Of a stretch of 64,000 bases of DNA, positions 43,588-52,304 are shown in pieces. The DNA is from Ruegeria sp. THAF33. Lineage in GTDB: Bacteria > Pseudomonadota > Alphaproteobacteria > Rhodobacterales > Rhodobacteraceae. The position numbers and the translations under genes were made by a program. Position 1 is the stretch's first letter, and the number at the start of each line of letters is the position of its first letter. The notes under the pieces were generated by a model. It saw only the letters and a list, made by a program, of their open reading frames with translations, did no database searches and was not told the origin of the DNA. The stretch lies in NCBI RefSeq assembly GCF_009363615.1, contig NZ_CP045384.1, forward strand, positions 618,501-682,500, given 5' to 3'.

Positions 43588-45546
43588 CTATGTCTGCACA
43601 GATTGCGGTGTTGGATTGAACAGATCAAAGCCAATGGCAGGATCTGACAGTGCTTTCCAAACCTGATAGTCCGTAAAGTAACCGGTGTGCCCGCCAGGAT
43701 CGACCGGGATGTTTCGATTTGCAAAAATGAGCCCACCCTCGATCTCGGTTCCGACAAAATCGTCCTGCCGGAAGATGTTGAACCACGCGGCGTTCAACTG
43801 ACTGGCCGTGATGATGAACATCTCGGGAAAATAGCGCTGATAGATATGGGTGACCGGAGAGCCCATCGTGATGAGTGTCAGGGTCCGCCCGCCGATGCGT
43901 CTCTGGACGCGTGGGTCAGCAAGCATCTGCGTGGCAATCACGGTGCCCTGCGAATGGGATATCACCGTAATATGATCCGCTGGAAAGATATCGAGAACAT
44001 AGTACAACGTGCGATAGAAACGTTCGTCTATCGCCTTGCGATCCGGATAGTTGCGTTGTCGCGTTTCCAGATCTTTTCCCAGATAGCATTTGTCACGAAT
44101 GGCGTAGGTAACGATATCCCGTGCAACGCCCAGCCCGGCGGAAACAAAATCAGAAAACCGGTACATCAACGCAGTTGCGCCAAGAACGATCAGGCCGATC
44201 TCGCCTTGCGAACAGGCCAACCTGTCCAAAGCCCAAGAGATCGGGTTGGTTTCACCTATGCCCACGTTGCATGCGGCCTCAAAACTCTGGTTGGCTGCGA
44301 TCTCTCGGATCGTGACCAGAACCAGCACGATTGTACCAAACAGAAAGACCCACTGCGCCAGCCGGTTTACAATCGCCCGGCTGATCAGACCGCTGCGGGT
44401 GTGAAGGTTGGCCTTGTACGTTTTGCGACCTGCAAAAAGCCCGACGCCAACGAACCCCAACAGAACGATGGCCACAAAGGCCACGCTGAGTGTTTCGATG
44501 GACTCGTTCAAATTGCTTTCAAAAAGACGTTGCAGCTGACCGCCGGACAAGCCCGAAACAGTTTCCAGCAATTGCTCTATGGTCAACCAGAGGCCGGAAA
44601 TGAAGAACATCCAGAAAACCAGCATGCCTGCACAGATGCTGGGGTACAGCCGCCTGTGCTCTGAAAGTGTGTCATTGATCTGCAGCGTCCAGGCGGACAA
44701 CGCGTAAAGAATGAGTGTCAGGAAGATAAGAGTGGCCCAGAAAATGGACAGCAGAAAAACCTGAAACGCCACGAATTGCTCCAGGGCCGGCGGGCAATTT
44801 CCCGTGTCGGAAGGGACGCAGACCCACAATTTCAGGCCCAGCGGCCCAATGACCAGGCACAGAGTCAGTGCTGTTCCCATTGCGAGCATTCCACGCCAGA
44901 AGACCCGCCTGAGATAGGTCGGCGCCGATCGGCTTTGCCCCAGCCCGACAATGGCCCCGCCGGCGTACAGCCCGAACAGAAGCCAGAACAACAGGGCAGG
45001 GTTCTGAAAAACCGAGACAGGTATCCGGTCGGTCATGACCGCTGCGGCACCAATCAACAAAAAGACGTTCAGCGTCGCAACCGCACCGAAGAAGATCCAT
45101 GTGAAAAGATGTACCAGCTGTGCCGCAAGTGTATTCCTGCCATTGGGCTGGTCCGAGGCAACGCCTTTGCGGATGTGGGTTTGCTCGACATTGTCCATCG
45201 CCAGATATCCCAACGCCAGAACGACCCAAATCAGGTCCAGCACGGTTTTGATCGCTCCTTTCGGGGCCGGAGAGCGATCAGCCCAATAAACCTCGGCAAA
45301 CAGGGCCTTGTCCTGAGGAACAGCCGGGTCAGTCACCGTGCGCAGATTGACTTCGAACAGCTCTGCATTTCTTGGATTTCCGTCGAAGGTGGATTCGGCC
45401 AGTTCGATCATGCCGCGTTCGACTTCGATCGGTGGTCTGGGGTTTCCATCCAGCCAGGTTGTGGCCGCGCCGACCACCTGGTCGACGGTTTCGCCGGGTT
45501 TTTGTTCACCGATTCCATGTACCGTGAGGATCAAATGCCGACCCAT
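43588..45546 (-). CDS. Polytopic membrane protein with a split alpha/beta-hydrolase (lipase-like) domain
   Basis: A 652-residue protein. Residues 4-16 (HLILTVHGIGEQ) look like the first strand and HG oxyanion turn of an alpha/beta hydrolase. Residues 100-470 hold about nine hydrophobic membrane segments. The remaining hydrolase half follows: nucleophile S532 in ITVISHSQGTVIA (GxSxG-like SHSQG), a strand TLTLITMGSPV (555-565), acid D595/D596 (IFRQDDFVGT) and a His at H620 in DPGGHTGYFTDY. So it is apparently a serine hydrolase whose catalytic domain is split by a membrane module. The substrate is unknown; a lipid is plausible. ATG 45546 follows GGAG. Convergent with ileS and divergent from ogt. 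Confidence 0.8.
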   Translation of the reverse strand: MGRHLILTVHGIGEQKPGETVDQVVGAATTWLDGNPRPPIEVERGMIELAESTFDGNPRNAELFEVNLRTVTDPAVPQDKALFAEVYWADRSPAPKGAIKTVLDLIWVVLALGYLAMDNVEQTHIRKGVASDQPNGRNTLAAQLVHLFTWIFFGAVATLNVFLLIGAAAVMTDRIPVSVFQNPALLFWLLFGLYAGGAIVGLGQSRSAPTYLRRVFWRGMLAMGTALTLCLVIGPLGLKLWVCVPSDTGNCPPALEQFVAFQVFLLSIFWATLIFLTLILYALSAWTLQINDTLSEHRRLYPSICAGMLVFWMFFISGLWLTIEQLLETVSGLSGGQLQRLFESNLNESIETLSVAFVAIVLLGFVGVGLFAGRKTYKANLHTRSGLISRAIVNRLAQWVFLFGTIVLVLVTIREIAANQSFEAACNVGIGETNPISWALDRLACSQGEIGLIVLGATALMYRFSDFVSAGLGVARDIVTYAIRDKCYLGKDLETRQRNYPDRKAIDERFYRTLYYVLDIFPADHITVISHSQGTVIATQMLADPRVQRRIGGRTLTLITMGSPVTHIYQRYFPEMFIITASQLNAAWFNIFRQDDFVGTEIEGGLIFANRNIPVDPGGHTGYFTDYQVWKALSDPAIGFDLFNPTPQSVQT

Positions 45547-45680
45547 TGCGTTCTCCAAAATCTCTTTAAGTAACGGCAGAAGCGTATCATGAATGGCACC
45601 AATGCCCAAAAATGACTTTTTGCGTAGCCTTGCACACTCCCGCGCTTGCGCTGGGCGCTTTGATCTGAAACCGTCGATCC

Positions 45681-46136
45681 ATGGCGATGATTTCCGTTGA
45701 AACCCGGTTCGGGCGACTTGGTGTTGAAGAAACAGACGGTGCCCTTACGCGGCTTGTCTGGAACGGCAGGGACGAAGGAGAGCCGACCGCGCTGCTGCAC
45801 GAAGCCGCCGCCCAGTTGAGGGCCTATGATCAAGGACAGCTTGACCGTTTCGATCTGCCGTATCGCATTGACGGGTCAGAGTTTCAAAAGCGGGTCTGTG
45901 ACCTGATGTATGCCATCCCGCTTGGAGAAACGCGCACCTATGGCGAAATCGCCAAAGAACTGGGGCAACCCGCCCAGCCGGTTGGCCAAGCCTGCGGATC
46001 AAACCCCATTCCCGTGATCATTCCCTGCCACCGGGTACTGGCCGCAAATGGCTTGGGCGGTTTTTCGGGCGACGGTGGTGTTGAGACGAAAGTTGCCCTG
46101 TTGCGGCATGAGCGGGCGGCAGGTCTTTTGATCTGA
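45681..46136 (+). CDS. ogt: Methylated-DNA--protein-cysteine methyltransferase
   Basis: A 151-residue single-domain O6-alkylguanine repair protein. The acceptor Cys is C116 in IPVIIPCHRVLAANG, GSEFQKRVCDLMYAIPLGETRTYGEIA carries the DNA-binding helix-turn-helix, and GGFSGDGGVETK is the substrate loop. It lacks the AraC-like extension of Ada. The ATG at 45681 has no strong ribosome binding site; ATG 45687 is an alternative start two codons later. It is followed after 76 bp by the GreA-like gene in the same direction and may share a transcript. Confidence 0.94.
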   Translation: MAMISVETRFGRLGVEETDGALTRLVWNGRDEGEPTALLHEAAAQLRAYDQGQLDRFDLPYRIDGSEFQKRVCDLMYAIPLGETRTYGEIAKELGQPAQPVGQACGSNPIPVIIPCHRVLAANGLGGFSGDGGVETKVALLRHERAAGLLI

Positions 46137-46212
46137 GCGTCGAAATTCGGTTGCAATCCGCTTTTTGCAGACACAACTTGTAACCATTGCTGAATTTGAA
46201 GGACCGCATTGC

Positions 46213-46680
46213 ATGACCACTGAACAAGACCGTGCAGCCCGCAAGAAGGCCATTATCGACCGGTTGATGTCGCTTGAAGCGCAAGAGCTTGCAACGGCGC
46301 AGGCGCATTACGATGCGTTTTTGAAAGATGCCCAGTTGGACGACCGGGAAGGTCACGACAAGGATGACATTGCCGCATCGCGGGAAAACGCCGATCTGGC
46401 GGCTGCCTTCGACGCGCCTGTCCATGCGCATCATGCAAAGATTGATGTCATCGAAAATACCGATTTCAGCCTTGCCGACACGGTCAGGCCAGGAGCTGTG
46501 ATCAAGTTCAACAACCGCAGATTTGTTGTGTGTGTTTCAACAACGCGGTTTGAAGTGGATGGCAAGACCTATATGGGCATTTCAACCCAAAGCCCGATAT
46601 ATCTGGCGATGGCAGGTCTGCAAAAGGGCGACGTCTTTACCCATAACGGCACCGAATTCGAGGTGCAGGACGTTCTGTAA
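46213..46680 (+). CDS. GreA/GreB-like (Gfh-type) small protein
   Basis: A 155-residue protein of GreA size. Residues 1-70 are a charged helical region resembling the Gre coiled coil, with an acidic stretch (DDREGHDKDDIAASRENAD, about 44-62) where Gre factors carry tip acids. Residues 95-155 resemble the Gre FKBP-like C-terminal domain: GAVIKFNNRRFVV, then STQSPIYLAMAGLQKGD (like SPLGRALLGK..GD), and GTEFEVQDVL. Sequence identity is low, so the fold call is inference from pattern and size. If real it would bind RNA polymerase through the secondary channel. ATG 46213 follows AAGGA. Confidence 0.6.
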   Translation: MTTEQDRAARKKAIIDRLMSLEAQELATAQAHYDAFLKDAQLDDREGHDKDDIAASRENADLAAAFDAPVHAHHAKIDVIENTDFSLADTVRPGAVIKFNNRRFVVCVSTTRFEVDGKTYMGISTQSPIYLAMAGLQKGDVFTHNGTEFEVQDVL

Positions 46681-46701
46681 AACGGGACGGGCAGCGCTGC
46701 G

Positions 46702-47397
46702 TCAGGCGCGGCGCTGCGGAACAACCTGTTGGGCGATGCCTGCGAAGGTCAGGTACAGGCTGGTGATGACCAGCCCCCAATGGGCCCAGCTTTCCGGGTG
46801 AAAATCGACCCATGCGGCCCAACCCGCGAAGAACGTCCATGCCAGCGCCATCGGCAAAGTCAGGCTGCGCCAGCGCTCGGTGCGCACGGGATGAACGAAT
46901 TTCAGCGGCAGAAACATGGCCAGCGACAGCAGGGTGACCAGCAGCAGGATGATCCAGAAATTCGGTTCCAGCGCGAAGATCACGATCACGAACATGTTCC
47001 AGCACCCGGGAAAACCGGAAAAGGAATTGTCCTTGGTTTTCATGCGTGTATCCGCGAAATACATCGCACTGGCAAATGTGATGACGATGATCGCGAACCA
47101 TCCGGTCCAGCCGTCCATCAGCCCCGATTTGAACAGGGCAAAGGCCGGGATGAACACATAGGTCAGGTAATCGATGATCAGATCCAGCAGAACGCCGTCG
47201 AACTCGGGCGCGTTGTGCTTGACGTGATAATGTCGCGCCAGCGGGCCATCGATACCGTCTACAATGAAAGACACGACAAGCCAAAGATACATAAGGCTCC
47301 ATTTCTCTTCGACTGCGGCCAGCATGGCCAGCATGGCAAAAACAGCGCCTGTTGCAGTAAAGAGATGAACGGAAAGAGCTTTGAATCTGAGTGTCAT
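46702..47397 (-). CDS. pcs: Phosphatidylcholine synthase
   Basis: A 231-residue multi-pass CDP-alcohol phosphotransferase that condenses CDP-diacylglycerol with choline. The catalytic signature is DGIDGPLARHYHVKHNAPEFDGVLLDLIIDYLTY (47-80), with D47, D50, G51, A54, R55, G68, D72 and D76, the Pcs-type variant of the DGx2AR motif. About eight membrane segments. Pcs-type synthesis is known in Rhizobiales and many roseobacters and suggests choline use as a lipid head group. A hairpin (46691-46717) overlaps the end of the gene. Confidence 0.94.
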   Translation of the reverse strand: MTLRFKALSVHLFTATGAVFAMLAMLAAVEEKWSLMYLWLVVSFIVDGIDGPLARHYHVKHNAPEFDGVLLDLIIDYLTYVFIPAFALFKSGLMDGWTGWFAIIVITFASAMYFADTRMKTKDNSFSGFPGCWNMFVIVIFALEPNFWIILLLVTLLSLAMFLPLKFVHPVRTERWRSLTLPMALAWTFFAGWAAWVDFHPESWAHWGLVITSLYLTFAGIAQQVVPQRRA

Positions 47398-47465
47398 GCG
47401 AGCGTCATGACTGATGCGCGTCCGAGATGCAAACCAAAAGCCCGGGTTTTCGAGTCATGTGCACG

Positions 47466-48386
47466 TCAGGCTTTGGGATGCGCGCGGTTGTAGACCTCCA
47501 TCAACCGCGCAGTGTCGACTGCCGTATAGGCCTGCGTCGTCGACAAGGAGGCGTGGCCAAGAAGCTCTTGGATGGCACGCAGGTCGCCTCCGGCTGAAAG
47601 CAGGTGGGTGGCAAAGCTGTGCCGCATCGCGTGGGGTGTTGCGGTTGAGGGCAACCCCAATTGCATACGCGCCTTGGCCATAACCCCTTGGATTGCACGT
47701 GGGTTCAATGGCCCGCCACGGACACCTCGAAATAGGGCTTTGTCCTGTGCTCGTGGATGGGGGCATAACTTCAGGTATCTGTCGACCGCTTCGCGGGCGG
47801 CAGGAAGAACCGGTACGACCCGTTCTTTGTCGCCTTTCCCGACTATGCGCAGCGTGGCGGGCAAAGGCACGTCCGCTCCGGTCAGGGACAGCGCCTCGGA
47901 TATGCGCAGGCCGCATCCGTACAGCAGCGTCACAACCGCGACGTCGCGCGCCGCGACCCAGTCGGATGTGGATTGCAGTTCCACCGTATCGATCATGGCG
48001 CGGGCTGCATCTTCGGCCAGCGGACGGGGCAGTTTCTTGGTGAATTTCGGCGCGCGGGTGGACAGAACGGCGGTGGGCTCGAACCCCTCACGCTCTGCCA
48101 GCCAACGGTAGAAGCTTTTGACCGCCGACAGTTTGCGCGCCAAAGACCGCGCGCTGACGTCTGCGCCGCGCTGATCCGCCATCCAGGCGCGCATATCCGA
48201 CACCGTGATCCGTTCCAGTGCCTTCAGGCCATGCCGTTCGGCGTGATGCAGGGTCATGAACGACAGAAACTCGACGACATCGCCACGATAGGCGTTTAGC
48301 GTATTCTCGGATCGTCCGGCCAGTGCGCTCAGGCCGTCCAGCCAATGCTGAAGCGCGTCGCGGCAGGCAGGCGAGATCAGGCTCAC
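47466..48386 (-). CDS. xerC: Tyrosine recombinase XerC
   Basis: A 306-residue tyrosine recombinase resolving chromosome dimers at dif with XerD. Catalytic residues: R161 (GCGLRISEAL), K184 region (GKGDKER), H252 and R255 (PHAMRHSFATHLL), H278 (LLGHASLSTTQAYT) and the tyrosine nucleophile Y287. An N-terminal SAM-like core-binding domain occupies residues about 8-100. The gene starts within the overlap with the DUF484 gene (ATGA), a pairing known from other alphaproteobacteria. No dif site is seen. Confidence 0.95.
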   Translation of the reverse strand: MSLISPACRDALQHWLDGLSALAGRSENTLNAYRGDVVEFLSFMTLHHAERHGLKALERITVSDMRAWMADQRGADVSARSLARKLSAVKSFYRWLAEREGFEPTAVLSTRAPKFTKKLPRPLAEDAARAMIDTVELQSTSDWVAARDVAVVTLLYGCGLRISEALSLTGADVPLPATLRIVGKGDKERVVPVLPAAREAVDRYLKLCPHPRAQDKALFRGVRGGPLNPRAIQGVMAKARMQLGLPSTATPHAMRHSFATHLLSAGGDLRAIQELLGHASLSTTQAYTAVDTARLMEVYNRAHPKA

Positions 48387-49090
48387 GACAACCAGTGGCG
48401 CATCGAGCGTTCGAACACGCCGGCAAAAAAGGCCAGAAGATCGGTGCCCAGCTGCGGTGTGAAATGCCGAGGGTCGCGGGCGGCCATGACGATCATGCCA
48501 GGCAGTCGACCGGCCCCGAGGTCCAGCTTCAGACAGGCCTCGGAACGAAGCTGATCGGCTTGTGACCCGAAAATACGCCGACTCGGCTGATGGATTTCCC
48601 GCAAGATCACATCCCGCGCAGGACCGCCGCGATCAATGGTCAGGTACCGGTCGATGAAACCGGGTTCCGCGATCGTCAGGACCCCGCCCAACGTGTCGAT
48701 TGCGGGATCGTTCTGAACCACGGTGGTTTCCAGAACCAGCGTAACGCTGTCGACGCGCAGGATGTCCGCCACATCGGCGCCCAGCGTGCGCAGGAAATCT
48801 TCGAACTCGACAGGTTCCAGCAATCGCAGAATGGCGCGGTGGACCTGATTGGTGCCCGCGAGGTTTTCATAGGCCGCAGCGATGACGGAACGGTGGGTGT
48901 CTTCCAGCCGATCCAGCCGCGCCTCGAGCCGTTGCATCGCGATGCCGCGCAGGTCAATCACGTTGTCGCCGCGCGCTTGCTCGTTGGCTGCGACAAGCGC
49001 CTGCATCAGGTCTTTGTCGTCCAGTACGACATCCGGCTCGGCCAGAATCGCCGCGCGGAGGTTATCCTCGAGTTTGGGGGTGCTGCTCAT
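48383..49090 (-). CDS. DUF484 family protein
   Basis: A 235-residue soluble protein. The N-terminal MSSTPKLEDNLRAAILAEPDVVLDDKDLM, a coiled helix (RLEARLDRLEDTHRSVI), and the GAF-like C-terminal domain (GPARDVILREIH, then SEACLKLDLGAGRLPGMIVMAARDPRHFTPQLGTDLLAFFAGVFERSM) match DUF484, a family of unknown function. ATG 49090 gives the family length and has a weak GACGGGAC ribosome binding site; the 44-codon upstream extension is ignored. Its stop overlaps the xerC start by 4 bp, so the two are translationally coupled. Confidence 0.92.
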   Translation of the reverse strand: MSSTPKLEDNLRAAILAEPDVVLDDKDLMQALVAANEQARGDNVIDLRGIAMQRLEARLDRLEDTHRSVIAAAYENLAGTNQVHRAILRLLEPVEFEDFLRTLGADVADILRVDSVTLVLETTVVQNDPAIDTLGGVLTIAEPGFIDRYLTIDRGGPARDVILREIHQPSRRIFGSQADQLRSEACLKLDLGAGRLPGMIVMAARDPRHFTPQLGTDLLAFFAGVFERSMRHWLS

Positions 49091-49210
49091 GTCCCGTCCG
49101 GTCTTTTTTTGTTGTCGCGGTTTATAACATGCCGGACCGGATTTGCCTTGGAAAAAATGCACGCAAGGGTGGATTTCCTTGCATGCTGTGGCAAGAGGCT
49201 CCCGCCCGCC

Positions 49211-49233
49211 ATGCCTGATCACAGATCAGGCAT
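49211..49233. repeat. Inverted repeat between fsa and the DUF484-xerC pair
   Basis: ATGCCTGAT (49211-49219) and ATCAGGCAT (49225-49233) form a perfect 9-bp dyad with a 5-bp spacer. It lies 55 bp after the fsa stop and about 120 bp before the DUF484 start, both minus. It lacks a T-run on minus, so it could be a transcript-end hairpin or an operator for DUF484-xerC. Confidence 0.45.
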
Positions 49234-49287
49234 TTGGCCGTTGGGCCGGGCGCGGCGCCTTTCGACACCGCGCGGTCGGGTCTGGGA

Positions 49288-49941
49288 TCAGAGGATCTTC
49301 TGACCGGTTTTGGCCCAGTCCGCGAGGAAGGTTTCCAGGCCTTTGTCCGTCAAGGGATGGTCGGCCAGTTTCTTGATCACGGCAGGCGGTGCGGTGATCA
49401 CATCGGCCCCGATGCGGGCGCTGTCGGTCACGTGGTTGACGGTACGGATCGATGCGGCAAGGATTTCGGTCTCGAACCCGTAGTTGTCATAGACCTGACG
49501 GATGTCTGCGATCAGGTCCATGCCGTCGAGGTTGATATCATCAAGCCGTCCGATGAAAGGCGAGATGAATGTCGCGCCCGCTTTTGCAGCCAGAATCGCC
49601 TGATTGGTTGAGAAGCAGAGTGTCACATTGACCATCTGGCCTTCGTCGCTGAGCGTCTTGCAGGTTTTCAGGCCGGCCCATGTCAGCGGCACTTTGACGG
49701 CGATATTCGGCGCGATCTTGGCCAGTTTGCGGCCTTCGGCGATCATGTCGTCAGCTTCGGTGGCGACAACCTCGGCCGATACCGGGCCATCGACCAGATC
49801 ACATATCTCTTTGGTCACTTCCAGAATGTCGCGGCCCGATTTCAGGATCAGCGAGGGGTTGGTGGTTACGCCGTCCACCATGCCCAGATCGTTCAGTTCG
49901 GCGATGGCATCAATCTCGGCGGTGTCTACGAAGAATTTCAT
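49288..49941 (-). CDS. fsa: Fructose-6-phosphate aldolase / transaldolase-like protein
   Basis: A 217-residue small transaldolase (type 3B/FSA). The Schiff-base lysine is K83 in [25 protein letters not shown] and GVTTNPSLI are typical of the N-terminus, and [32 protein letters not shown] is intact. FSA-type and transaldolase members are hard to tell apart by sequence; transaldolase of the pentose phosphate pathway is at least as likely in Rhodobacteraceae. It is divergent from priA, 88 bp apart, as in other roseobacters. Confidence 0.9.
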   Translation of the reverse strand: MKFFVDTAEIDAIAELNDLGMVDGVTTNPSLILKSGRDILEVTKEICDLVDGPVSAEVVATEADDMIAEGRKLAKIAPNIAVKVPLTWAGLKTCKTLSDEGQMVNVTLCFSTNQAILAAKAGATFISPFIGRLDDINLDGMDLIADIRQVYDNYGFETEILAASIRTVNHVTDSARIGADVITAPPAVIKKLADHPLTDKGLETFLADWAKTGQKIL

Positions 49942-50029
49942 GAGGGCAGTCCTTTGATGGGTTGGCCTTGGTCGCGGATGGCTTTACCTCAAAGAGACCC
50001 ATGCTGGAACCCCCTGCAAAGGATATGCA

Positions 50030-52225
50030 GTGAGCGCTAACGCATTTTTCGACCAAGGAGAGCTGGTGGCAGTGCTGACCACACAGCCGCTGGACCGGAC
50101 GCTGGATTACAAAGCGCCCGAGGGCGGGTGTTTTCTGGGTGCATTTGTCGAGGTGCCTTTGGGGCCGCGCAAGGTGCTGGGCGTAGTCTGGGGGCCGGGG
50201 CAGGGCGGCTTTGACATCAGCAAGGCGCGGTCGGTCATCCGGGTGCTTGAGGTCGCGCCGATGCGTGAAGAGATGCGGGTGTTTCTGGGTCGTGTCGCCG
50301 ATTACACGCTGACGCCGATGCCTGCGATGTTGCGGCTGGCAACGCGCGCGCCCGGGCTGGGTGATCCGCCGTCGATGCGCAAGATTTATCGTCTGGGCGA
50401 TGGTGAGCCGGATCGGATGACCGATGCGCGAACCCGTGTACTTGAGGTGCTGCGGGATTTTGGTGGGCTGGCATTCACGTTGAAAGAGCTGGCCGAGCAG
50501 GCAGGGGTGACATCCTCTGTTGTCAAAGGGCTGGTGAAACAGGGTGCGGTTCGGGAAGAGGACAGTCCCCGCGATCTGCCCTATCCACATCTGGACCCCG
50601 ACCTGCCTGGAAAAGAGCTAACCGAGGATCAGGCGGCTGCAGTTGCCAAGCTTCAGGTCGGGCAGCGGACGGGTGACTACGGAACAACGTTGCTAAAAGG
50701 TGTGACCGGGTCGGGCAAGACCGAGGTCTATCTTGAGGCCGTCGCCGAAGCGCTGCGCATGGGGCGGCAGGCCTTGGTCCTGCTGCCCGAGATTGCCCTG
50801 ACCGCAGAGTTTCTGACCCGGGTCGAGGCGCGGTTCGGTGCGCGCCCGGCGGAATGGCATTCCGGCGCAACCATGACGGAACGGCGGCGGGTCTGGCGGA
50901 TGGTCGGGCAGGGCAATGCGCAACTGGTCGTTGGCGCCCGGTCGGCGCTGTTTCTGCCATTTCGCGATCTGGGGCTTCTGGTCGTCGATGAGGAACACGA
51001 CACGTCCTACAAACAGGAAGACGGCGTGCACTACAGCGCACGCGACATGGCGGTTCTGCGCTCGGCGATCTGTGGCGCGCGGGTGATTCTGGCCAGTGCG
51101 ACACCTTCGCTGGAAAGTTGGGCCAATGCCGAGGCGGGTAAGTACGAAAGGCTTGACCTGACCTCGCGCTTCGGAGCGGCGGTATTGCCCGAGATGAAGC
51201 CCATCGACATGCGGGCCGAGCAGATGCAGCCCGGAACGTGGGTTTCTCCGTCTTTGCGGCAAGCGGTGCAGCAGCGGATCGAAAAAGGTGAACAATCGCT
51301 GTTGTTCATCAACCGCCGTGGCTATGCGCCGGTCACGTTGTGCCGGGCCTGTGGTGAGCAGATCGCCTGTGATCAGTGCGACGCACGCATGGTCGAGCAC
51401 CGGTTTCTTAAGCGATTGATGTGCCACCAATGCGGCGAAACCAAGCCGATGCCCGAAGCCTGCCCTTCCTGCGGCGTAGAGGGCAAGCTGGCCCCGGTCG
51501 GGCCGGGGATCGAACGGCTGGCGGAAGAAGCCGAGGCGACCTTCCCCGAGGCGAAAATCGCGATGCTGAGTTCCGATCTTTTTGGTTCAGCCCGGGCATT
51601 GAAAGCCAAGATTGAAGAGATCGCCGCCGGGGATGCCGACATCATCATCGGTACGCAATTGGTGGCGAAGGGGCACAACTTCCCCAAGCTTACATTGGTC
51701 GGTGTGATTGACGCTGACCTTTCCCTGCACGGCGCGGATCTGCGTGCGGCCGAGCGTACGTTTCAATTGATGCGGCAAGTGGCTGGGCGCGCGGGACGGG
51801 CGGACAAGCCGGGGCAGGCGCTTTTGCAGACCTTTCAACCGGAACACCCGGTGATCCGGGCCATCCTGTCAGGTGATGAGGAAGGGTTCTGGAAAGCCGA
51901 GGCAGCGGGTCGACAGGCAGCAGGCGTGCCGCCCTATGGTCGCATGGCCGGGATCGTGCTGTCGGGCCCCGAGGTCGGGCCGGTCTTCGATATCGGCAAT
52001 GCAATGGCCCGCAACGATGCGCCCCTGCGCGCCATCGGTGCTCAGGTCTTTGGCCCTGCGCCTGCACCCATTGCGCGTATACGCGGTCGCCACAGAGTGC
52101 GCTTGTTGGTGAAAGCCCCGAAAGGGGCGCCTATTCAAGATGCCATCGCCCGCTGGATCGCCCCATTGCGCCTGAAGGGCGATATCCGCCTGACCGTCGA
52201 TATCGACCCACAGAGTTTTTACTGA
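50030..52225 (+). CDS. priA: Primosomal protein N' (replication restart helicase)
   Basis: A 731-residue helicase that restarts collapsed replication forks. Walker A is GVTGSGKTEVYLE (about 222-234); the DEAH-like box is VDEEHDTSYKQ. Paired zinc-binding cysteine motifs (CRACGEQIACDQCD and CHQCGETKPMPEACPSC) and a C-terminal PriA domain follow. The start is a GTG at 50030 with AAAGGA upstream. The length is normal. It is divergent from fsa and followed by the MFS gene after 79 bp. Confidence 0.97.
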   Translation: MSANAFFDQGELVAVLTTQPLDRTLDYKAPEGGCFLGAFVEVPLGPRKVLGVVWGPGQGGFDISKARSVIRVLEVAPMREEMRVFLGRVADYTLTPMPAMLRLATRAPGLGDPPSMRKIYRLGDGEPDRMTDARTRVLEVLRDFGGLAFTLKELAEQAGVTSSVVKGLVKQGAVREEDSPRDLPYPHLDPDLPGKELTEDQAAAVAKLQVGQRTGDYGTTLLKGVTGSGKTEVYLEAVAEALRMGRQALVLLPEIALTAEFLTRVEARFGARPAEWHSGATMTERRRVWRMVGQGNAQLVVGARSALFLPFRDLGLLVVDEEHDTSYKQEDGVHYSARDMAVLRSAICGARVILASATPSLESWANAEAGKYERLDLTSRFGAAVLPEMKPIDMRAEQMQPGTWVSPSLRQAVQQRIEKGEQSLLFINRRGYAPVTLCRACGEQIACDQCDARMVEHRFLKRLMCHQCGETKPMPEACPSCGVEGKLAPVGPGIERLAEEAEATFPEAKIAMLSSDLFGSARALKAKIEEIAAGDADIIIGTQLVAKGHNFPKLTLVGVIDADLSLHGADLRAAERTFQLMRQVAGRAGRADKPGQALLQTFQPEHPVIRAILSGDEEGFWKAEAAGRQAAGVPPYGRMAGIVLSGPEVGPVFDIGNAMARNDAPLRAIGAQVFGPAPAPIARIRGRHRVRLLVKAPKGAPIQDAIARWIAPLRLKGDIRLTVDIDPQSFY

Positions 52226-52304
52226 CCTCTGCATCTGTGCAGGGTGATTGTGCGCAGACCGCTTCCCTCTCGCCAAAGCGGTGAAATGGGCGTAGAGGGG
52301 TCTC

